A program made the translations under genes and the position numbers. A stretch of DNA of 64,000 nucleotides from Flavobacteriales bacterium. Its GTDB lineage: Bacteria > Bacteroidota > Bacteroidia > Flavobacteriales_D > Sanyastnellaceae. The notes under the pieces are model-generated. The model did not search any database. It was given only the letters and a program-made list of their open reading frames with translations, and was not told the DNA's origin. Numbering within the stretch: the first letter of the stretch is position 1; the number at the start of each line of letters is the position of its first letter. The stretch covers positions 1-64,000 of the forward strand of contig CANHPZ010000002.1 of NCBI GenBank assembly GCA_947462725.1. Direction: 5' to 3'. Positions 1 to 9,566 of the stretch are shown here, piece after piece.

Positions 1-2
1 CT

Positions 3-290
3 GAGCGGATTTCTGAGGATGTAATTGCACAATGTCATCAGTGTGGAAATCCTTTCGATCATCATACGAATTGCGCCAACCTGGCTTGCCACATTTTATT
101 TATCCAATGCCCGTCGTGCAAAGAGCAAATGCTCAGTTGTTGTTCTGATACATGCAAGGAAATGGTTCAACTACCCGAAGAACAACAAAAAGAGTTGCGA
201 AAAGGAAAGCTTCCGGGGCGCAACATTTTCAAAAAAGGCCGAGGCGAACACCTCACTTTTAAAACCAACCGCATCAAGGGAGAGGAATAA
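3..290 (+). CDS. trhO: C-terminal part of rhodanese-like tRNA uridine hydroxylase TrhO (YceA family), truncated by window start
   Basis: Frame 3 reads [54 protein letters not shown]...KTNRIKGEE*; Cys-rich C-terminal domain typical of TrhO. Confidence 0.75.
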   Translation, partial: ERISEDVIAQCHQCGNPFDHHTNCANLACHILFIQCPSCKEQMLSCCSDTCKEMVQLPEEQQKELRKGKLPGRNIFKKGRGEHLTFKTNRIKGEE

Positions 291-291
291 C

Positions 292-1407
292 TCAACCGCC
301 TATCTCATCGAGTTTGGGCACGCCTTGCATGCGCAAAAATTCAATATGTGCACGCAACGCTTGGCCAAAGGTTGTTTTCTCATGATAGGGCACGCCATAT
401 TCAGCGGCTGTTTTCTTCACTATTTCTGAAATTGCCGGATAGTGCACGTGGCAAATCTTAGTGAACAGGTGGTGTTCTATTTGAAAATTCAAGCCGCCTA
501 CATACCAAGAGAGCCATTTGTTTTTTCGTGAAAAATTCATGGTAGTTCTCAATTGGTGCTCTGCCCAGGAATAGGGTATTCGTCCTTCAGCATCCGGTTG
601 AGGGAAGTATGTATCAGGAACTACATGCGCCAACTGAAACACAACAGACAATATCCAACCACTCACCGCCTGCATAAGTAAGAACCCCACCACCGCTTGC
701 CAAATAGGCATTCCAAGATAAATCGGGATAAAAATCAAAACTCCGAAATACATCAATTTCACTAGTGTGGTCTTAACGAGCCAAATCAAATTACTCGCCT
801 TGGACTGGCGGTTCATTCCTGCCTTTTTATAATGAATAAACTGCACGAGGTCTTTCAACAATCCCCAGTACAACGTAAGAATGCTATACAGAAAAAAGGC
901 ATAAACCCATTGAAAACGATGGGCTTTGGTGGTTTTTCCGTGAGGCGATAGTTTCAATGCTAGCTTGGTATCGATGTCTTCATCAAGACCCGCAATATTG
1001 GTATAGGTATGATGAAGCACGTTGTGTTGCATTTTCCAATTCATCACCATACCACCCAGAAGATTCAGACTATATCCCATCCAGCGATTCACCTTGTCAT
1101 TGGCAGAATAGGCGCCGTGATTGGCATCATGCATCACACTCATACCGATTCCGGCAAGAAAAACGCCTGTAATTGCGTAAAGTAAAAAACTCAATGCCGG
1201 CGAGGGCAACAAAATAAATTGAACAACAATACATCCCAAGTAGCCCCCAATTAAAACAATAGTTTTAATAATCATGGAGCTATTCGCATATTGGCTCTGG
1301 CCCGTAGATTCGAAATAATCATCTACCCGCTGACGCAACTCCTTAAAAAATCCTTGCTGCTCGGGTGTTCCAAAGACAATTCCTGGTTTGGCTTTATTGT
1401 GCTTCAA
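292..1407 (-). CDS. Fatty acid desaturase (acyl-CoA/linoleoyl-CoA desaturase-like)
   Basis: His boxes HDANHG, HNVLHHTYTN, QIEHHLF; several hydrophobic segments. Confidence 0.9.
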   Translation of the reverse strand: MKHNKAKPGIVFGTPEQQGFFKELRQRVDDYFESTGQSQYANSSMIIKTIVLIGGYLGCIVVQFILLPSPALSFLLYAITGVFLAGIGMSVMHDANHGAYSANDKVNRWMGYSLNLLGGMVMNWKMQHNVLHHTYTNIAGLDEDIDTKLALKLSPHGKTTKAHRFQWVYAFFLYSILTLYWGLLKDLVQFIHYKKAGMNRQSKASNLIWLVKTTLVKLMYFGVLIFIPIYLGMPIWQAVVGFLLMQAVSGWILSVVFQLAHVVPDTYFPQPDAEGRIPYSWAEHQLRTTMNFSRKNKWLSWYVGGLNFQIEHHLFTKICHVHYPAISEIVKKTAAEYGVPYHEKTTFGQALRAHIEFLRMQGVPKLDEIGG

Positions 1408-1472
1408 TCGAAAAAATTTGTGCCGGCAAGTTAGTGCTCAACAAGGCCTCACACTTAGATTCGTATCATTTT

Positions 1473-2678
1473 GTGAAACATACCTCCGTGCGCTATATCA
1501 TTATTTTCATTGCTTGCCTAACCGCTGTATCCTGTCAACATCCCAACGGATTGAATGACTTAAGGGGAAATTTCATCTTGAATTTCGCCGTAGGCAAAAA
1601 CACTATTCCTGCCCGCCTTGCTATCGATGCTAAGGGCGCTTGGGCAATCCAAAACGCCGAAGAGACGATTAAGCTTGATTCAGTTGTTTTTCGATCAGAT
1701 TCCTTTTTCATCCAAATGCCTCTATTCGATAGTGATATCCAAGGTGTGCTAATTGGAGATTCCTTGGTTGGCGTTTGGACAGATCATTCACGCAAAGACT
1801 ATCACATCCCTTTCGTGGGTAAACGACATGAAGACGCCAAGGAATCAGCAACACCAGTTGACCTCCGCTTCATGATCACCCTCTCACCTGGCGACAGCGC
1901 AGCTTCCAGTGGAGGCATAGCTGAATTGGTTCAGCGCGGAAAAGTGATTACGGGAACGGTACTCACCGAAACCGGAGATTATCGTTATCTCGAGGGAGAG
2001 TTGAATGGCCACAAGCTTTGGCTCTCTGCATTTGACGGCACACATTTATTCTACCTGAATGGGACATTAAGAGGTGATAGTATTCTTGATGGTGTATTCC
2101 TAAGTGGGAAACACTGGCAGGAAACATGGGTTGGAATAAAAGACACATTATCGGCATTGCGCGATCCGTATTCAATAACGCAATGCAACACTTGCCGAAA
2201 TCCTGAATTCCAAGTCCTCAATGAACAAGGAGAACAGGTCGCTTTTGATTCAACACGCTGGAAAAACCACGTAAGTATCATTCAAATCATGGGCTCTTGG
2301 TGTCCCAACTGTACCGACGAAAGTCGTTTCTTCAAAACACTATTCAACCATTACCACACTCAAGGGCTTGAAATTATACCCGTAGCGTTTGAGCGCGGTG
2401 ATGATATAACGGCTTCTTGTATGCGCGTGCGCAAGCAATTCAATCAACTCGGATTGGAATATCCTTTTTACTACGGCGGAAAATCCGGTAAAAGCGAAGC
2501 GCTTCAAACACTCTCATTTCTCAGTGAGGTCAACTCGTTCCCAACCTCAATATTCATCGATAAATCCGGTGAAATTCGTAAAATTTATACCGGATTTTAT
2601 GGGCCTGGAACCGGGCAAGAATACACCAAACACTGCGCTTCAATAAGTGCTCTCGTGGATAGTCTTATTCGCGAGTGA
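1473..2678 (+). CDS. TlpA/thioredoxin-like lipoprotein
   Basis: GTG start gives lipoprotein signal VRYIIIFIACLTAVSC; WCPNC thioredoxin motif (SWCPNCTDE). Confidence 0.8.
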   Translation: MKHTSVRYIIIFIACLTAVSCQHPNGLNDLRGNFILNFAVGKNTIPARLAIDAKGAWAIQNAEETIKLDSVVFRSDSFFIQMPLFDSDIQGVLIGDSLVGVWTDHSRKDYHIPFVGKRHEDAKESATPVDLRFMITLSPGDSAASSGGIAELVQRGKVITGTVLTETGDYRYLEGELNGHKLWLSAFDGTHLFYLNGTLRGDSILDGVFLSGKHWQETWVGIKDTLSALRDPYSITQCNTCRNPEFQVLNEQGEQVAFDSTRWKNHVSIIQIMGSWCPNCTDESRFFKTLFNHYHTQGLEIIPVAFERGDDITASCMRVRKQFNQLGLEYPFYYGGKSGKSEALQTLSFLSEVNSFPTSIFIDKSGEIRKIYTGFYGPGTGQEYTKHCASISALVDSLIRE

Positions 2679-3257
2679 TTACAAATTCAGATATATAGCG
2701 ACGCCGCCGGAAATCGACATCAAGAAGCGATCATCCAAAATGGCGTTTGCATCATTGCTGTATTCATTAACCATATAAGCTCCATAGCCAGCGAACAAAT
2801 CAAAACTAAAAGCCTTCTGCACCACATGGAAGCCGGGACCGAATCCCATGTTCAAGCCCTTCCCATTCACACGATAGGTGTCATAGTAGCCGGTACTAGA
2901 ATATAGGTAGTTGTTCTCGGTGCGTGAGCGGTACTCGTACTCTACACCAGCATGCAGAAATAAATCGCCCACCGAATACCGCTTGATGCGCGCATAGCCG
3001 GTTATACCACCATTGTAGTACTTCTGATCACCCATGTCAGCCGGAACGAATGAGACATGAAAACCATAGATACCCGGCCAATACCGATAAGATAAACCCT
3101 TTCCGTTGGCAGAACTCAATACTAAACCAAGGCCGTGACCACCCTTGTCGTTTTTAATAATGTCGGTGTTGGACGAAGAAGGCTGGTTTTGTTGCGCAAC
3201 GATCTGATTAGAAAGAATAGAAGCAAAAATGATGATTAGCGAAAAAATGTATTTCAT
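2679..3257 (-). CDS. Small secreted outer-membrane beta-barrel-like protein
   Basis: Signal peptide, alternating aromatic/Gly-rich strands, terminal hydrophobic strand. Confidence 0.6.
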   Translation of the reverse strand: MKYIFSLIIIFASILSNQIVAQQNQPSSSNTDIIKNDKGGHGLGLVLSSANGKGLSYRYWPGIYGFHVSFVPADMGDQKYYNGGITGYARIKRYSVGDLFLHAGVEYEYRSRTENNYLYSSTGYYDTYRVNGKGLNMGFGPGFHVVQKAFSFDLFAGYGAYMVNEYSNDANAILDDRFLMSISGGVAIYLNL

Positions 3258-3271
3258 GTTTGATTGTTTTT

Positions 3272-4858
3272 TTAATTTTTAAAATCACTCACAACATCGA
3301 CACGCAAGCGGTTAGGCGTGTTCGCTACTTCCCAGGCTGTATGAAAAACTAAACGCGTTATGCGTTCCATTTTTTTGTAGCCAATTTTCTTTGCATCATC
3401 ACCCGGCTTGTGATAATCTTCATGCACACCGCTAAAATAAAAAATCACCGGAATATTGTGTTTCGCAAAATTGTAATGATCACTTCGGTAATAAAAACGA
3501 TTTGGATCATCGGGTTTATTGTAAGTGTAATCCAGACTCAACTTGCTATAAGATTGGTTGCAACTCTCGGAAATTTTATGGAGATCCGTACTCAATTTGT
3601 CAGAGCCTATCAAATAGACATAATTCGAATCTGTGTGCTCCGGATCAATTCTTCCAATCATGTCAATATTCAGATCACAAACCGTGTTTTCCAGCGGAAA
3701 TACGGGATGATCAGAATACCATTCACTGCCCAACAAACCCTTTTCTTCTCCGCTTACATGGAGTATTAAGATGCTTCGCTTTGGACCATGTCCTTCTCTC
3801 TTAGCCAGATTAAACGCTTCCGCTATTTCCATTGCTGCAGAAGTTCCACTGGCATCATCATCAGCGCCGTTATGAATTTCACCATTGATGATTCCAACGT
3901 GATCATAGTGTGCTGAAACAACAACAACCTCTTCTTTCAATTGTGGATCTGAACCTTCAATAAAAGCAAGTACGTTCTCCGCTTTGATTCGATCTATTTT
4001 CTGTTCCACATGAAAAAACAAGTCTTGTGAAACTACTACCGGCTTTTGTCTTTTTCCCTTATTGATTCTTGACTGCATCCCTTCAACTGTTTTACCGGAT
4101 GCTTGCATTATTTGATTGGCCATAGCGGGTGAAATATATATGATCGGTATGTGTTCGTCCTCTTTCACCTCCTTATCTCTTTCCAACCTCATGGGTGATT
4201 GTTCCAACCAATAACGCACTCGCTTCATGTACATGTTATAATTGGTATTCACAACCAACAAGATCTGGGCACCCATTTTCTCCGCCGCTTGCGCCTTTAG
4301 CAACACATCATCATTCCAATCCGAAGTTTCATTGCTTCCCGTGATCCTGCTCCGACCCTTGGCATCCATGGGTTCACCATTCAAACACATCACCACAGGT
4401 CTGATCAAATCAGATCGAAAACCCTTGTAATCGTTATGTCGTTCATCACGAATTCCATAACCCACAAATACAATTTGACTTGCGCTCAAATCCTGAGCAG
4501 GCATTCCGAAAAAATAGAAATCATCCAAGAAGCTCTTGCGCTCAGACCCTATCGTTGCCAACGATCCCATATTACTCTCTCGTCTGAGTGGATAGGATTG
4601 AAACCAACTCCCACTAACAACAGGACTTATCTTCAATGATTCATAGTATGTAGAAATATACTGTGCTGCCTTCTTCTGCCCAGGCATTCCTGTTTCCCTT
4701 CCCTCAAATTCATCCGATGCAAGGGTAAATAAATGCTTCGCTATGTGATCAGCCTTAATTGTCGAAGCATAGCGCATAGCCATTGTATCAGCTGATTGCG
4801 TTAAAAAATGATTCACGTGAAAAACACAGATAACCAAAATTATGTACCTCATACACAT
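3272..4858 (-). CDS. M28 family metallopeptidase (aminopeptidase)
   Basis: VVVSAHYDHVG, NGADDDASGT, HVSGEEKGLLGS, DHYNFAKHNIPVIFYFSG. Confidence 0.9.
   Translation of the reverse strand: MCMRYIILVICVFHVNHFLTQSADTMAMRYASTIKADHIAKHLFTLASDEFEGRETGMPGQKKAAQYISTYYESLKISPVVSGSWFQSYPLRRESNMGSLATIGSERKSFLDDFYFFGMPAQDLSASQIVFVGYGIRDERHNDYKGFRSDLIRPVVMCLNGEPMDAKGRSRITGSNETSDWNDDVLLKAQAAEKMGAQILLVVNTNYNMYMKRVRYWLEQSPMRLERDKEVKEDEHIPIIYISPAMANQIMQASGKTVEGMQSRINKGKRQKPVVVSQDLFFHVEQKIDRIKAENVLAFIEGSDPQLKEEVVVVSAHYDHVGIINGEIHNGADDDASGTSAAMEIAEAFNLAKREGHGPKRSILILHVSGEEKGLLGSEWYSDHPVFPLENTVCDLNIDMIGRIDPEHTDSNYVYLIGSDKLSTDLHKISESCNQSYSKLSLDYTYNKPDDPNRFYYRSDHYNFAKHNIPVIFYFSGVHEDYHKPGDDAKKIGYKKMERITRLVFHTAWEVANTPNRLRVDVVSDFKN
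4809..4824 (+). promoter_or_regulatory. parS-like site TGATTCACGTGAAAAA (14/16 to TGTTTCACGTGAAACA)
   Basis: Direct read, inside start of M28 peptidase CDS. Confidence 0.45.
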
Positions 4859-5277
4859 CCTATTTTATTGACTCGCGTTTCATGTCGTCCACCTTCAAAT
4901 GGTGTTTCAAAAAAAGTCTTTGTTATTGCAATTGCTTGCTCCTCACTTACAAACCGCGCAGGTATACAAAGAATATTGGCGTCGTTATGCTGACGCGCTA
5001 AGCGTGCTATCTCTTCCGTCCAACATATTGCTGCGCGTATTCCTGCATATTTATTTGCAGTCATTGCTACACCATTTGCAGAACCGCAAATCAATACACC
5101 CATCCTCCCATTTTGAAGAACCGATTGTGCTACAGGATGGGCATAATCCGGGTAGTCAACACTGTCTTTGGAGTATGCGCCATGATCAACCCAAGTGATA
5201 TTTTCACTTACAACTGCGAGTAGTCTTTCCTTCAATTCGAATCCAGCATGATCCGATCCTATATCTATAGTATTCAT
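4849..5277 (-). CDS. rpiB: Ribose-5-phosphate isomerase B
   Basis: GSDHAGFELKE..., GVLICGSANGVAMTANKYAGIRAA, RQHNDANILCIPARF. Confidence 0.92.
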   Translation of the reverse strand: MNTIDIGSDHAGFELKERLLAVVSENITWVDHGAYSKDSVDYPDYAHPVAQSVLQNGRMGVLICGSANGVAMTANKYAGIRAAICWTEEIARLARQHNDANILCIPARFVSEEQAIAITKTFFETPFEGGRHETRVNKIGCV

Positions 5278-5373
5278 ATGCAGTGTTTTTGCGTTGTCAA
5301 AAATACCACGCTAGACATAAGAGTCTGTTTTTGAATTTAAAATGATAGTTATCACCATAGCTACTGACTTTTT

Positions 5374-5382
5374 TGTGAATTA
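5374..5382 (-). promoter_or_regulatory. DnaA-box-like TAATTCACA (1 mismatch to TTATNCACA)
   Basis: + strand TGTGAATTA. Confidence 0.35.
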
Positions 5383-5507
5383 GCGTTGATGAATACACAA
5401 CAACTTTATTTGTTCTGAGCACATACATCATGTCATATGACAAAAGGAAACACCATCAAAGACAAAGTTGCTGCTTAATTTCACCGAGCTATGCACGAGC
5501 TCATCCA

Positions 5508-5516
5508 CTATTCACA
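5508..5516 (+). promoter_or_regulatory. DnaA-box-like CTATTCACA (1 mismatch)
   Basis: Direct read. Confidence 0.4.
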
Positions 5517-5535
5517 ACATTCATCAACAGCCATA

Positions 5536-5544
5536 TTATCCACT
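5536..5544 (+). promoter_or_regulatory. DnaA-box-like TTATCCACT (1 mismatch to TTATCCACA)
   Basis: Direct read. Confidence 0.45.
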
Positions 5545-5562
5545 ACCTAACTTATACCACCA

Positions 5563-5571
5563 TGTGAACAA
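5563..5571 (-). promoter_or_regulatory. DnaA-box-like TTGTTCACA (1 mismatch)
   Basis: + strand TGTGAACAA. Confidence 0.4.
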
Positions 5572-5700
5572 CAACATTAAACGACTAATTATCAGTCACA
5601 CCTACGTTGCATAAACTGTTTAAAAACTCTACCCAAACTTGAATAACGTCTGAAGTCAAGCATATCATACCCCACTTTCTAACAGAATGAACACCTCCTA

Positions 5701-5742
5701 TAATCTATAACTAACTATTTAAATAAATAGATAATTATATAC
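5701..5742. other. AT-rich tract (candidate DNA unwinding element) with inverted repeat CTATTTA-AA-TAAATAG (5715-5730)
   Basis: About 90% A+T over ~41 nt; perfect 7-bp inverted repeat. Confidence 0.5.
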
Positions 5743-5802
5743 TCATGAAAAGAAAGAACGAAAATTATGAATTGAAGATGCGGTGAGCAATAGTTTTGCC
5801 GA

Positions 5803-7323
5803 GTGATGAAAATGAAATTACTGTTCACGTTTTGGATGTTGGTTGTTTCGCTTGTTGCGGTTGCACAACCGGAATGGGTCCAATACCGCTTTGAAAGTGG
5901 TGTGGTCAGTAGCGAAGGTACAATGCGAAATGGAAGACCGGATGGCTATTGGAAAACGTATTACCCATCAGGTAAATTGAAAACAGAAGGCAGTAGGTTG
6001 AATTTTCAATTGGACTCCACGTGGAATTTCTTCAGGGAGGATGGAACGCTGGAGCGAGTTATTAATTACAAGGAGGACATCAAGCAAGGATTGGAAGAGA
6101 TTCACGATGATAAGGGAAGATTAATTGAAGAATATACCAATCAGAACAATCTACGCAATGGACCGGCTCGCTCGTATTACGATTCCGGTCAATTGAAGAA
6201 GTCATTTCAATTCATCAACAACAAAGAGGAAGGGAAGGCAATAGAATATGAACGTGATGGCCGAATCATTACTCTTATCACGTACAAGAGTGGTTTCATT
6301 TATACCGAAGAACGAATAAACCGCTATGATTTGCAAGGCAGGAGAACCGGTGTTTGGCGTGATTTATACGAAGATGGCTCCATACAGCTTGATGGCAACT
6401 GGGCTCGAGGAATGAAAAATGGGGTATTCAAGTTTTATAATCGAAAGGGAGAACTGGAAAAGTTGGAGCGTTACGAAGACGATGTGCTTGTAATTGATGA
6501 AGCGGCTACTGCTATCCTGGATATTAGGAAGGAATATCATGCGAATGGAAGTATCAAAGAATTGGGTACATATCGAGAGGGAAAGCGCCAAGGTAACTTT
6601 CGGTTGTACGATGAATTGGGTAAGGAAAACGGAGGACAGCTCTACGATAATGATATCCTGCTAGGTGAAGGTATGATTGATAGTTTGGGTAGAAGAATTG
6701 GAGATTGGAAGTTGTACTACCCCAATGGATCAACACGAGCAAAGGGAAAGTATGTTTCAGGTATGAAGGAAGGACCCTGGCAGTATTTTTTTATCGATGG
6801 CAAAACAGAGCAAATTGGAACGTATAAAAATGATTTGCCCACAGGTGCTTGGAAATGGTATTATCTCAATGGGGCTTTGCACCGCGATGAAATATATCGG
6901 AATGGCAAGGAAGACGGAATGGCGATAGAGTATGATTCATTAGGTGTAGTCATTAACGAAGGAGAGTATACATCAGGTGCTAAAAATGGTCCATGGAAAT
7001 TGACAATTAATGACCACCGTGAAGAAGGCGCTTATTTGGATGGTGAGCGCGATGGTGTTTGGGTTTGGTATCACACCAGCGGAAAAAAATCTTTTGAGGG
7101 AACCTTTCAATCCGGCATTCCTGTGGATCGACATAAGTATTGGTATGCCAATGGTCAAGTTCAAATGACCGGAAAATATGAGGCTGGTGAAATGAACGAA
7201 CGTTGGGATTATTACGATCCGAATGGTTTACTTTCGTTACAGTTGGATTATAAGGAAGGTCAGGTTATTAGAATTAACGGGCAGAAGATACGATTGCCGG
7301 AAAAAAGTGAATCGGAGCAGTAA
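5803..7323 (+). CDS. Secreted MORN-repeat-variant protein (YwqK-like)
   Basis: Signal peptide MKLLFTFWMLVVSLVAVAQ; many ~23-aa GxWKxYYPNGxLKxEG repeats. Confidence 0.85.
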   Translation: MMKMKLLFTFWMLVVSLVAVAQPEWVQYRFESGVVSSEGTMRNGRPDGYWKTYYPSGKLKTEGSRLNFQLDSTWNFFREDGTLERVINYKEDIKQGLEEIHDDKGRLIEEYTNQNNLRNGPARSYYDSGQLKKSFQFINNKEEGKAIEYERDGRIITLITYKSGFIYTEERINRYDLQGRRTGVWRDLYEDGSIQLDGNWARGMKNGVFKFYNRKGELEKLERYEDDVLVIDEAATAILDIRKEYHANGSIKELGTYREGKRQGNFRLYDELGKENGGQLYDNDILLGEGMIDSLGRRIGDWKLYYPNGSTRAKGKYVSGMKEGPWQYFFIDGKTEQIGTYKNDLPTGAWKWYYLNGALHRDEIYRNGKEDGMAIEYDSLGVVINEGEYTSGAKNGPWKLTINDHREEGAYLDGERDGVWVWYHTSGKKSFEGTFQSGIPVDRHKYWYANGQVQMTGKYEAGEMNERWDYYDPNGLLSLQLDYKEGQVIRINGQKIRLPEKSESEQ

Positions 7324-9521
7324 TGAGTGAGTATTGGAGCGACATACTAAATCACCCGGTAGATAAGTTGGCTGTTATCGAGCTTACTGAATTTCGATTA
7401 CTCGATGCTAATGCAGAGTTCTGCTCATATTTCGGACACAATAGAAGTGAGTTAATCAATAAATCCTTCATCTCTTTTATCTCACGCGATGCGTCCAGTG
7501 GACGTTTAGCCGCGTGGAATGAGACCCTCGAGACAAGCGGGTTTGTGAAGTATCACGACAAGGAGCACGGAAGGATAATCCAGATTCAACGGGTTATTCA
7601 TGACGGAAAGCCGTATGGCTTTGCGCGTGTTTTTGATATAGCAACGAATAAAAAAGTAATTGAGCAAGAGTTAGCAGATAGTGAGCGCCGCTTCAAAACG
7701 CTATCTGACGTGACCAGTGAAGGTGTTGCATTCGTTCAGGAAGGGAAACTTATTGATGCCAATGATCAGTTGGGTAGAATATTCAGCTATGATGATTCAC
7801 GTGAAATTATCCATAAAAAGTTAGCTGAGTTCATTGCTGTAACAGACATTCAACGCATCATGGCGAGCGCTGAGATATCTGTAACGAACAGGAACGAGGT
7901 GCGTGCCACAGATAGAAACGGAAGACCGATTTTTTTGGAAGTTACCGGGAGTTATCTGTCTTATCGCAATGAGCGCACCTTGGTATTGGTCTTTGATGAT
8001 ATTAGTATTCGAAAGCGCGCAGAACAAGCGCTTCAACAAAGCTTGGTCAGTTTCCAACGACTCTTGGAAGATTCTCCTAACGGCGTCATCATATTGACCG
8101 AAGGCAAAATCCAATACCTCAATCAAGCGGCTTGTACATTGCTCGAGGTAAGAGATGAGGATGAGGTGTTTGGGGATCCATTCGTTGATTTCATTGATGA
8201 TGAATTCAAATCCGCTGTTTTGGAGGATATCCAAAAAATCCGTGATGGCGGAGAAGTAGAGGACAAGGAAATTCGTATTCAGAACACATCGAAGGAAGTG
8301 ATAGATGTTGAAATAAAATCAACGCTAACAGTATACGAGAACAAGCCATCCATTCAGATTACACTGAATAATATTAGCGCTAGAAACCAACTCATTCAAG
8401 AACAGATTCGGGTTCGCTTTGTGGAGGAAATCAACTCAGCGTTGAAGGCCGAAATCGAGGAGCATCGCGCCACTCAATTGAAACTGGAAAAACAACAACG
8501 GCAAACACTCGAGCAAACAGCCAAGATCGAGTCGATTTTCAATAGCACGGAGAATATCATGATGTGGACCATCAACGCCAAGCATGAAATCACCGCAATG
8601 AACACCAACTTCATCAAGAGCATGAAGCAAACGTTTGGTGAAGATGTAAACCTTGGTGATAATATTTTGGAGGTCATCCAACATCACGTTGATCATAATT
8701 TTTATCAAGGGCAGATGCTGGCTTTTACCAATGGTTTTAAAGGCCGACCGCAACAATTCGAATTACCATTGTTGGATTGCGAAGGGGCAACCGTTTGGTG
8801 GCAATCTTTCTTGAATCCGGTATACCTGCATGGTGAATTGGAGGAGTTGTCGTGCTTGGTTTACGACAACACTGAACGTAAACAGATTGATCGGAAAATT
8901 CGTGATTCTCTAAAGGAAAAGGAAGTGCTTCTTCAGGAAGTACACCATCGCGTGAAGAATAACTTGCAGGTGATTTCGAGCATACTCAATTTGCAATCAT
9001 CATATGTGGATGACCCGAAAACACTAGAGATTCTGCGAGAAAGTCAGCAGCGGATTAAAAGCATGTCGTTCATTCATGAAACGATTTATCGCACGGCAGA
9101 TTTTAGTCGACTTGAGTTCATGGATTACATCAAGACGATTGCTTCCAATTTGATACAGAGCTACCGCACCGGTGGTGTACTTGTTGATTTTAGACAGGAA
9201 ATGGAATCTGTTGGACTTAACCTTGATCAAGCGATTCCGTGCGGACTTATCATCAACGAGCTGGTGAGCAACGCGCTGAAGTACGCGTTCAAAGGGAGGA
9301 AGAAGGGTGTTCTAACCATTGTATTGCGCGAAGAAAACAATGAAGTGTATATCGCGGTCAAGGATGATGGGGTCGGTCTGCCCAAGGATTTCGCATATGA
9401 GAAAAACAATTCTCTAGGCATCCAATTGGTTTATGCCCTGCTAGATCAACTTGATGCCACGGTGAACATAAATCAGTCGAATGGCACCGAATTTTTGATT
9501 CACTTCCAACGCAAACAGTAG
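7323..9521 (+). CDS. Multi-PAS sensor histidine kinase, HisKA_2/LytS-like class
   Basis: Repeated PAS-like segments; LLQEVHHRVKNNLQVISSILNLQ (DHp), HATPase NELVSNALKYAF and DDGVGLP; start overlaps MORN stop (TAATG). Confidence 0.88.
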   Translation: MSEYWSDILNHPVDKLAVIELTEFRLLDANAEFCSYFGHNRSELINKSFISFISRDASSGRLAAWNETLETSGFVKYHDKEHGRIIQIQRVIHDGKPYGFARVFDIATNKKVIEQELADSERRFKTLSDVTSEGVAFVQEGKLIDANDQLGRIFSYDDSREIIHKKLAEFIAVTDIQRIMASAEISVTNRNEVRATDRNGRPIFLEVTGSYLSYRNERTLVLVFDDISIRKRAEQALQQSLVSFQRLLEDSPNGVIILTEGKIQYLNQAACTLLEVRDEDEVFGDPFVDFIDDEFKSAVLEDIQKIRDGGEVEDKEIRIQNTSKEVIDVEIKSTLTVYENKPSIQITLNNISARNQLIQEQIRVRFVEEINSALKAEIEEHRATQLKLEKQQRQTLEQTAKIESIFNSTENIMMWTINAKHEITAMNTNFIKSMKQTFGEDVNLGDNILEVIQHHVDHNFYQGQMLAFTNGFKGRPQQFELPLLDCEGATVWWQSFLNPVYLHGELEELSCLVYDNTERKQIDRKIRDSLKEKEVLLQEVHHRVKNNLQVISSILNLQSSYVDDPKTLEILRESQQRIKSMSFIHETIYRTADFSRLEFMDYIKTIASNLIQSYRTGGVLVDFRQEMESVGLNLDQAIPCGLIINELVSNALKYAFKGRKKGVLTIVLREENNEVYIAVKDDGVGLPKDFAYEKNNSLGIQLVYALLDQLDATVNINQSNGTEFLIHFQRKQ

Positions 9522-9566
9522 AATTTAACGTTACATTGGCTCGGTCAAATAACTAAACCAATTCTT

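Larger units (their letters stand above)
5278..5802. other. Candidate chromosome replication origin (oriC)
   Basis: 525 bp non-coding gap; DnaA-box-like 9-mers at 5374-5382(-), 5508-5516(+), 5536-5544(+), 5563-5571(-); AT-rich tract 5701-5742; G/C skew flips at the tract (hand count C68:G24 in 5461-5700 versus C25:G52 in 5761-5940). Confidence 0.55.

Noticed and set aside
25-429. 134-aa + strand ORF
   Set aside because: Out of frame with TrhO (Cys-rich frame 3 continues to 290) and runs antisense into the desaturase
1365-1407. Head-on overlap of the desaturase and thioredoxin-like ORFs
   Set aside because: Explained by the ORF caller's upstream ATG; the lipoprotein signal indicates a GTG start at 1473, removing the overlap
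6013-6028. TCCACGTGGA palindrome in the MORN gene
   Set aside because: Core palindrome only; flanks do not match parS (about 11/16)
5803-7323. Toxin-antitoxin interpretation of the YwqK-like MORN protein
   Set aside because: No toxin-like partner gene adjacent; the neighbours are a kinase and a regulator, and the protein is predicted secreted
7793-7808. TGATTCACGTGAAATT as a fifth parS
   Set aside because: Only 13/16 to consensus and within kinase coding sequence; kept out of the list
7821-8756. Minus-strand ORFs of 137 and 106 aa
   Set aside because: Antisense within the PAS kinase; no start context or motif
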